DNA from: Macrocystis pyrifera
Taxonomy: Eukaryota > Sar > Phaeophyceae > Laminariales > Laminariaceae
Assembly: GCA_031763025.1 (NCBI GenBank)
Contig: JASSKH010000021.1
Span: forward strand, 3,968,001 to 4,032,000
DNA length: 64,000 nucleotides
Direction: 5' to 3'
In this document: one piece after another, positions 8,309 through 18,200 of the stretch
How the letters are laid out: every line of letters starts with the position of its first letter
Numbering within the stretch: position 1 is the stretch's first letter
Program-made: the position numbers and the translations under genes
The notes under the pieces: model-generated
Database searches by the model: none
What the model saw: only the letters and a program-made list of their open reading frames with translations
Told to the model about the DNA's origin: nothing

Positions 8309-11300
8309 GTAAGAGAAGCCCTCGGCAGCAGCAGGGATTGTGGGGATGGCGCACGAGAGCCTGCTGCGTGACTCCGGATCTAAGTTTCGACTATGAGAGA
8401 GATAAGAGAAGGGCGAAGTTTACCACATGAATGGGATGGGGGGGGGGGGGGGGTGTGGGGGGTACTCGGTAGGAGAGATGTACTCGATATCATGCATGGC
8501 CGTAGTCATAGTCGTATGGCCATAGATGGGGAGGGGGGGGGGGCGAAGCGAAATGTGGTCAAAGCTTGACACTCTCCCGCGTTTTTTTGTTTTGTTGCAC
8601 CGCAGGCGATCGCGTCCAACTTTCGAGAGTCCGTATCGCAGGGTCAGACCCCCGCTGTCACCCCAACTCCTGAGCCGACCCCCGCGCCTGTTACGATTAC
8701 GACGGAGTCTATTTATCCCGAGAAAATTCTGGACAAAACGTGGAAGCGCAAGAACTGTTGGCAGGATGACATTGGAGACAGGTGAGGATCTCATGCTGTC
8801 GCCCACCATTTATTCCGGCGTGGCCACACGACTGAATGTTCAATACCGATGAGATTCATGACAATTGTCTCCCAAAACGGGGAACATTTCTGGGTGGCCA
8901 ATGTTGAAGAACATTGTCGGATGGCAAGCACAATATCATTATTTAGTTATTATCATTCTCCTTATTTCTCTTTATTTCTTCTGCTTCTTCTGCTTCTTCT
9001 GCTTCTTCTAAGTAATAGTATATTTGCTGTCTGGCAACGTGCTGCGCTCATCCCAATCATACCATCCACATAAGGAAGGGTGACTACTGTAGAACTCAAC
9101 GACTTAAAACTTGGAAGGCACTGTCAACCCGACCTGACTACCTGATAAAATTATACGTCACCACCTGACAAAAATCATACGTCAAATAATTCATTCAAGC
9201 AACAGTGTAGCTCAAGCGATTAATCAGTTGGCTGATTTGACCCACCTTTACCCTACAACTTGTGGCAGGCATCATTTACACGCTCGTAAACAGCTCATCT
9301 CGCAAGTGATCTCTCAGCCCTTCTTCTCCCCTTTCTGCAGCATGGGCGCCGCCGATAGTCTCCGAGCGAAGTTTCAGCCCTCCTCCCCTTCGAACATTTC
9401 TTGAGGAGAAAATTGAGTCGGAAACGTCCTCACCTACTCTTTTTACAAATCGCGACGTAGATCATTTTTCCTTCTCCCCTTCACATTTATCAGGAGAAAA
9501 TATGCGTCGAAAGCGTCGACACCTGCGAACAGATCATCTATACCACCTAGATCATCTACAGTAGATCCAAACCTGCCGTTATGGTATGTGCAGGATCTAT
9601 CTGTACAGTACAGACCCGACCCAGGAAACAGTTGTCCCAGATAATGCAGATTACATTCACGGCTCTTACCCGGGAACATGAGCTAGATCATACAGATCGT
9701 ACAGATCATACAGATCGTACATACCGTACAGATCATACAGATCATACAGGTCAGGAACAGATCTTCCCGTAAAGATCTAGATCGCATCACTCAGGACGGA
9801 TCGATAATCTGTCTGGGCTGTGAAAGGAGGGAGGCGGAAAGGTTTCCGGGAGGCGTGTTGCGACAGGGGTCGCACTCGTTTCGCCGGTAAAACATTCTGA
9901 CAGGCGGGGCTCCCTGAAGGGCCCTGCGTGGAACTACCCAATAAGGCGCACACCTTAAGAGGCATGCCTTGTCTTTGGAGTACCTATATAGTATATATTA
10001 CGGGGGTCCATAGTTAACGGGACCAAATTTTGTTAGTAAAAATAGTCAAATATATAGGTTTTTATGTATGCCATAGGTCCTATTAACTATGGACCCCCGT
10101 AATAGTATATAGTGCTTTGCGTGATATTCTTTTGCATACCCACAGTAAAAGTCATCGGGTTGCATTCACTTTTTTTCTAATGTCACTTTAGCATTGCTGT
10201 AAATACTAGGCGGTCCTTATATTGGCGCCCAGAGTGGTTAGTAACTGTTTTCACCATTATTTCCTGTATGCGCTACTGCTGCTGTATGTGTTGGTCCTAT
10301 CCTAAACCGAATACTGATGTAGTCACGAGGCGTTCTACGATAAAATTTCACGCTAAATTTGCTGAGGCTCCTCACTTGACCTTAAGGAGCTTCACACCTC
10401 GCCCGAAACCTGACTTCAGCAAAAATCAAAATTCCATCCCGACGAATAATCCCATGGCCCAAGTATACAAAAACTTCATTTTTCGAAACAAGATGGGCAT
10501 TCCGACGATTCTGGGTTAAGGAACACCGTCATTCAGATTTCTTTTTAGCGGAAATGTGCTACCTCTATCGTAGAAACGCGTCTCACTCTGACCGAAAGTA
10601 TAACCCTCATTTGGACCCTGAGGTCAATATCAAACGGGGTTACTATAGATACAGTCAAAGTGGTACGCTACTATCAATAGTAAGAGTACTATCCGTACCA
10701 CTAATACTATTATTACTGACCGGTCGTTGCTCACTTGAGGAGCTCGGCCGGTCAGAAAATATTGCCTCAGAAGGCAAAGCAGTGGTATACCACCCCACGC
10801 GTACGTACCATGGCATTGCTCGACCCCAAGCAATTAATGTTCCGTAAACAACGAATTGCTTTTTTTCGTGTTTCACGATTTTTTCTTTTGATTCCACGGC
10901 AAAGGGTGATGACGGACGGCGCGAGTATGCCGGCTATTGAAGGCGTGACCATCGGCATGACGCTCGACAACTGCTTGGCCTACTGTGACAACAAAACTAC
11001 TTTCTACAAATTCTTTGGTGAGAGCGCTCACAACGACGACGACGTTCGGTCGATCGCACACATGGCGATTTGGGTTGTTGTCTGTCCGTTGGTCGATCCG
11101 TTAGTTGATTGGTTGGTCGGTCGATGGGTCGGCGGTTGGGATGTTTTGTCCATTGGTCGGTCTGACGTTTGGTCGGTCGATCGCTTGATGATTGATTGTT
11201 GTCTTTCCGTTGGACGGTCAGTTGGTTGGTGGGTCGGTCAGGTGATCGCAGGGTGGTTGGTTGTTTTGACCGTCGACCAGTCTGTTGTTTAGTCGGTCGA

Positions 11301-14300
11301 TCGCATGATGAATGGTATTTTTTCTGTTTATGGTAGGTCCGTTGATCGATCGGGCGCTTGGTCGATCGATCGGATGTGATTGGGTATTCTACAAGTTGGT
11401 CGGTCGGTTGATTGGTCAATCCTTCGCATGATCATTGGTTGTTCTGCTCCGCCTTGGTCGGTTGGTCTGTCGTTTTGTTGGTTGATAGGCTATTCGATTA
11501 GTCGGCCCGTGCTCCGGTCAATCGCATGATGTTCGGTTGCTCTGTTCTGTTGTCGGCTGGGTGATGTTTTGGTTGGTTGGTTGGTTGGTTGGTTGGCTGG
11601 TCGGTTGGTCGGTTGGTTGGTTGGTTGGCTGATTGGTTAGTTGTTCATTTAGTAGATTATTTTATTGGACGGTTTATCCCTCGGTCACTAATATGGTTGG
11701 TTCTTCTGTTCGTTTTTTTCTGTTGGTTCGTTGGTCGGTTAGATGGTGATAGGTGTAGCTTTCTGGCTGGTTCATCTTTCGGTCGATCGCGCGCTGGTTG
11801 GTTGTTCTGCCCGTTTGTCGGTAGACTTGGTTGATAGGTTTGTCGCTGGTCAGTCCGCCCTTCGATCGATCGCATGGCGATTATTGGTTTTTACGTGCCC
11901 GTTCGGTCGATTGGTCGATTGGTTGTTAGATTAATCGGCTGGTCGGTCCGTCTTTCTAATCAGTCGCATGCTGGATTGTTTGCTCTGCTCTTCTGTTTAG
12001 TTGGTTGATTGGTTAGCTGAGTCGTTGGTTGGCAGGTTAGTCGGCTGATCGGTACGACATTTGGTCGATCGCATGATGATTGGCTGTTCTGTCTGTTTTG
12101 GCTACGCTTGGGTAGGCTTTTTTTCTACGGTAAATTTGGTTGGGAGGTTATTGGTACATTGATCAGTCCGACACTCGGTCGATCGCAACATTATTTTGGT
12201 TGCTTATCTGTTTATCGGTCGGTCGATTGATTGGTTGGTTGCTTGGTAGATTGGATGCTTGATTGATAGTTCATCCGACTACTCGGTTCGTGCTTCGATC
12301 GATCGTATCATGATTGGTTTTTCATCGCCGGATTTATCTGTTGTTTTTTTGGTCGGTTGGTTGGATAGTTGGTTAATAAGCTAGTCGGCTGGTCGGTTGG
12401 CAACATGAGCTAAATCACACAGCTAGGAATGTGTCTGCCATGAAAACTGTAGATACCAGGCGTGCATCTACCCTTGAAGATCCAGAATCTAGTGATCTAT
12501 CCACCCTGAGATATCTAGCGAACAAGAAGGGTGATCCATTCTGCCCTGAAAGCCCAGAGAATGAGGAATTATCGGCTCTAAACGATCTAGAAATCAGGAA
12601 CCTGTCTACTCTGAACGGCATAGAGAGATCAAGAATGTATCTGCCCTGAAACTTGTGCTGTAGATAACGACGTGAGTGAGCACCAGAGATCAATCCGACG
12701 TGTGAAGGCATCCCACCCGCCTCTTCTGCGCAGGGGTAGAGAACGGAAACGAGTGCTTCTGCTGGAAAAACAACGACGAGTACAAGCGCTTGGGCAAGCT
12801 AGACGACAGCGAGTGCGACATACCGTGCGAAGGGGACCCGGCGTTCACCTGTGGAGGCAATATCGCGCTCGAGGTGTTCAAGATAAAGAAGCTTGACTTC
12901 GATCCAATCACCAGCGCTCCAAAGTAAGTGGCGTACCAGGTACATGTTGATAGCATACATCTGCAGTGGTGGTGCCTCTCTAAATAGTGCCGGTATATCT
13001 GCCCCAGCCAACAATACCGGCATTATAAACAGCGGCAACTAACCGGCACTATTTACTCCGCACACGATTAGTACCACACTGACCAATCCCATCTGTGTCA
13101 AGCGATTCCACAGGCACTATCTAGCGGGCAGCCAACAATACCGACATTATATATAGCGGCAACCAACCGGCACTAATTACTCCGCACACTATTAGTACCA
13201 CATTGGTCAATCCCATCTGTGCCAAGCGATTCCACAGGCACTATTGTGCGGGCAACCGGCACTATTACTACTCAACCGGCACTAGACGCGTTCTACGATA
13301 GAGGTAGCACATTTCCGCTATTTTGTTTTTGAATGACGGTTTCCCTTAACCCAAAATCGCCGGAATGCCAACCTTGTTTCGAAAAATGACGTTGGGTGTA
13401 TACTTGGGTCATGAGATTTTTCACCGGGATTCAATTTGATTTTCGTTGAAGTCAGTTTTCAGGTGAGGTATGGAGCTCCTCAAGGTCAAGTGAGGAGCCT
13501 CAGAAAAAATAGGGTGGACCTCTATCGTAGAACGCCTCACTATGTAAAGGGACCAAAGCCGTGGCGTTCGCGGAGGACATATCGCACTCGAGGTGTTCTA
13601 GATGCCGGCCACCCCCGTGGTCTGGTGGTTAACCTGGAATACTGCTGAGGTCGAGAGTCGAGGGCTTTTCGAAACCCCGTATGACGTTTTTCGTTCTCTA
13701 ATGACACTATTACGGGCGGGACCATAGTAAATAGGACCGAATATTGTTCGTAAATATATATATATACGTATAGGTTTTTGTGTGTTCCGTTGGTCCTATT
13801 TACTATGGCCCCCCGTGCTAACTGTCGAGGGCGCCTGTTGCAGCGTCGGTAGGCACGGTTCGACGCGAGTCGACCACGGAAGAACGCATGTGCTGAAACC
13901 TTCTCGCGATTTAATTGCAAAGAACGTACCGTAGGAGGGAGAAGAGCCTACTCAGTGATCCCGGATCTGAGTTGCGACTGAGAGGGAGCAGGAGCAAGAA
14001 GAAGAGCGAAGATAATGAATGGGACAGAGGAGCTCAGGCTGATCTGAATCCCGGACGCCACACTGCTAGAAAGGTCAAAATGAATGAAGAAGTCGGAGCG
14101 TCGCGATTTCTGTACGAATTGAAAAAACAAACGTCTCACATTTTCCTCAACTTTTGTACCACTCGGGATTGTGTTATACCTCCCCCTGTCTACCTCTCGA
14201 AAAAGGGTACATTAGTGTGGCGCGTTCGTTTTTTTTTTTGGGGGGGGGGGGGGGGCCTCCTCCTCTGAATGGCATGCGAAAAAAAACGTATACACATCAA

Positions 14301-14615
14301 TGAAAATGACTGCTTTTCGATGTTGATAACGGGTGTGATACACCACTCACTGTTTCTGACAATCGACCGACGGGATGTCGATAAAGTACCTTCTTTATCT
14401 TGGTCTAAACACCGGGGTTCCTACAGCAAATAAAAAAGGGGTATCCCAAAGCATCTGGGAATTTCGTGGCTGTTTTTGTTCAAGACAGGCGCTCCTTTCG
14501 GAACAAGAACGTTCTCTGGTTGTTGGGCTCCCTCGATCTATGGGCTCCTTTTTGCGTACGGGGGCAGCCTCTGGGCCCCCCGTCCTTGTATACGCCCCCC
14601 CCCTGGGATCAGTAC

Positions 14616-14653
<38 letters not shown>

Positions 14654-15236
14654 GGCACACAAGCGGTTCTTATTATAGAGGAACATATTAAATAGGATCC
14701 ACGGTGCGCATAAAAACTTGTATATTCACCTATTTTTACTAACTACAATTGTCCTCTTTACTATGGTCCCCCGTAAAGAGCTAGTGTGAACTTATAAAAT
14801 CCATTTTTTTTATTGGAGGCGGTGTCGCCAATAAAAAGCCGCCGTTCCTCCCTTGCCGTTTGCTTTCGTCTCGCGCGCCAACCACAGCTACGAAGGGTGC
14901 TACGTCGACACCTTGCTTGACTTCGAACTGGCGAACATCCCGGTGATCGACCGCTCTCACGTGATGCAAGAGTCTTGCGAACTTCACTGCTCCAAGTCGG
15001 GGTATCTCTACTTCGCCCTCGAGTTTGGCTTCCTGTGTCGCTGCGGAAACGCTCTGCCCAATCCTGAAAGGGAAGCGCCGGCGGACATGTGCGACTTGGT
15101 AAGTCGGCATCGTTTTCGGCGGTCACGAAAAAAAAAAACACGCTCTATGTATCAATTCGACGCGAGTCGACGAGCGGGAAGAAAGGGCTGTAAGCCTTGT
15201 CGTGATTGTGATGCAAGGAACGAAAGGTAGAGGGCA

Positions 15237-15283
<47 letters not shown>

Positions 15284-18200
15284 GCTTTGGTTCTCCGGAT
15301 CTGAGTCACGACTGTTACGGGAGACCATAGTAAAAAGGACCAAATATTGTTAGTAAAAATAGGTAATATATATGGGCTTTTGTGTGTACCGTATAGGTCC
15401 TGCTTACTATTGTCCCCCCATATTAGAAGGCAGATAGGAAAGAAAGGCGAAGCTGGTGCATCGCATTGAAAAAACAAATACCAGGAATCAAACAAACAAA
15501 CAAAAACAAACAAGCAAACTTTTCCGGCATCAGCATTTTTTGGTCCGACACCAGTACACCAGTACAGCAATATCGTTTGTGCTGGCGGCGTCTTGCGCCA
15601 TAATAAACGAAAAAAAATGTTGACGCGTGCGACGATAGGGGGTGTCAGTTTTGGGCTAAGCATATTTCTGACCGACCGGGCTGCCTCAATCCAATATCGT
15701 CGGAAAACCAATCGTGGTTTGGAATGCCCACTCGCGATACACTTAAAGCATAGGCTATGGGATCGTTCATCGGGGGAACCTGCAGTAGTAATCAGGACCA
15801 AAAGCGCTTCGCAAAATTACCGGGATGTGTAGGTTTCTGTGTGTATACTGGGTCCTGATTACCATGGGCACCCGCAATAGGTTTTCTCAATAAATGCCTT
15901 TTTTCTTTTTTGCTGGGTATAGATCTCAACGATCGAGAAACCTCAGAAACTGTAGGTGCTGTATACTCCTGTCGTAGTAGTGCGTTTCAACCATGCTACA
16001 CCTACTTTTTCCGAGAAAATTCGGCGCTTTTTGTTTCTCTGCAGCGTGAGTGAAGGGCGCTATACACTGTTTCCAAACGACACCACCAGTGTTACTAATA
16101 GTGCTTACGACTTGAAACCCGGTGCCGACAAAATGGTTGATAAGGTCACATTGCCTGCTCACTACATCCTCGAAAATTATGAGAATTTTCCTAGGCAGTC
16201 GGGGATAGGGTTGGTCTTGGGGTCAGCGTTGGGGTTCAGGGTTAGGGCTTAAACATTTAAGGGTAGCTCAACCATTTTATCGAAGCTCTGGGGGGCAAGG
16301 TCAGCGTGCAGCTCCCTCTCTCTTCGGCACCGCGAGTAGACACTCTTAAAGTATACCCAGGTACTCTTGAAAGTGGTCGGCTTGTTGCCGCGCTATGTTG
16401 TCGTAATCGCGTTGTCAGTTAGCGCTTCCGGGTGAGACCGCCACACTTGCCATCCCTGTCATGTTCAAGACGAGATAGTCGCAGTAGGTGTATTAGTAGA
16501 CCACAGCCAACTTAGCGTGCGACGTTCTTGTTGTTTCCGCCTACAGCGCGGAGGCGTTCTACGGCAGACAGGTGTAATCACATCTGCGGGGAAAAATTCT
16601 GAGACACCACGGTGTCGTTACCGGGCGCCTGACGTTTCAGACCTCGATAGACCCTGGCCGCATATGAGTATGTAACTTGTGCTCTTCAATTTTGGGCATA
16701 CTGCGTACGTTCACATACGAGATGCGTGCACGTAGCATCGGTCCTATTATCCGTATGTCTGCCCCCGTGGAATTCGGCGTTATACCTCGGGGGGGGCATA
16801 GAGGAGGAGCCTCACAACAACAATGAGAGGACGAGCCTCTATATCGTAGAACGACTCAGCGACGGCGAGCGAAAACTTTTCACAAAGTATTATTAACCAC
16901 ATTTTTTTTTCCGGTCACTCAATCGTCGCTGATACCCGGCGCGTCACGTTTCTTTAGCTGTACGAATACATACGTATTGGATCAGATCGGCTGAAAAACG
17001 GAGCCTGTGGCTTACGTATCGGTGCTCTCTGTTGTGTATTGCACCCACTCACACATACGTACCCCTCCCACTCCCCCGGCCAACGAGTATCCTGCCCGAT
17101 TTTCTCCCTCCCCCCCCCGCTCGACGCCCCCCATCCTACCCGCCTCTGCCCCCCAAGTTCGCCTCACAAGCGGTTCTTAGAAAGGTTGCAGCTCACCCTT
17201 CATGAGACCCGCCCAACGCTTCACGTTTCGCATCGCGCTTGGTGCGAGCAAGCAGTGTTTGCCTGATCGGCGAAAACCCGACGTGTTCCGTTCCGGCATT
17301 ATAGGGAGGACAGAGTCTATGGCCATACGACTTTAATGTGAAGAACACACACACATGCATGACACGAGCACACCGACGCCCCGCATCAAATATTAACCCA
17401 AACACATAGGCAGACATGCGACAACTTCACTTCCCCTTGACGATACGTTGCTCACCTGCCCCCCCCCCCCCCCCCCGACCCAAGAGGCAGTTACATAGTA
17501 CTCTCATTGCTGTCTCTGGAAGTGGCTACACCGGAAATTAAACTAACTCATTGAGGCTGTCATCCATATGCAAGCCCGCCTCACAAGCGGTTCTTAGTAG
17601 GATGCAGCTCACCCTTCATGCGACTCGCCGGACACCTCACGACGATTCGCGCTTGGTGCAAGCAATGTCTGCCTGGTCGGTGAAAGCCCGACATGTTCCG
17701 TCCCGGCCTTGCAGGGATGCGAGGGTCTATGGTCATACGACTACGGCCATGCATGAGATCGAGTACATCTCTCCTATCGAGTAGCCCCCCCCCCCCCCCG
17801 CTCCCCTCCGCACTCCGTCCCTGCATTGTAGGGATGCGAGGGTCTATGGTCATACGACTACGGCCATGCATGATGATGAGTACCCCCCTCCCCCCCCTTC
17901 CCCCCATATTATATATTATATATGGGTTGGGTTGGCGTTGGTTATCAACGACACTGCTGTATAACATACCGCTCACTACGTGAGCTAGACAACCAGGGTA
18001 CCGTTTTTTGTTTCGTTTTTTTTTTTTTTGGCGGTTGCCTACAGCTGGTCGTCGAGTTACAGATCATTTGTGCGAGGTAAATAACCTTTACTCTGCACAA
18101 GAGGAAGTGATCGTATCACGTAGTGTTCAAGGTAAGGCGGCCTGGAGGCAGTTACATAGTACTCCCATTGCAGTCTCTGGAAGTGGCTACACCGGTAATT

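Larger units (their letters stand above)
8782..10904 (+). other. WSC intron 2 with repeats, no gene seen
   Basis: This 2.1-kb intron holds a (CTTCTG) microsatellite near 8980-9010, a GATC-rich repeat (9520-9790), a MITE A copy (9996-10104), a MITE B copy (10327-10582) and a short GGAGCTCGGCCGGTCAG-type repeat near 10740 that recurs near 35455 and 37345. No coding exon is recognised. Confidence 0.6.

Noticed and set aside
11000-11419. Open frames rich in Val/Trp/Gly or Pro/Thr/Asp
   Set aside because: Artefacts of the TTGGT/TCGGT minisatellite in a WSC intron. The true exon in this area ends at 11017.
13605-13675. Functional tRNA gene
   Set aside because: A- and B-box-like motifs exist, but I could not build a full cloverleaf. 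The same body recurs elsewhere, so a SINE is more likely.
15956-16252. Further WSC-gene exon after TTTCTCTGCAG
   Set aside because: The open frame does not match the phase-0 donor of exon 5 and has no WSC residues. Exon 6 at 19274 completes the domain.
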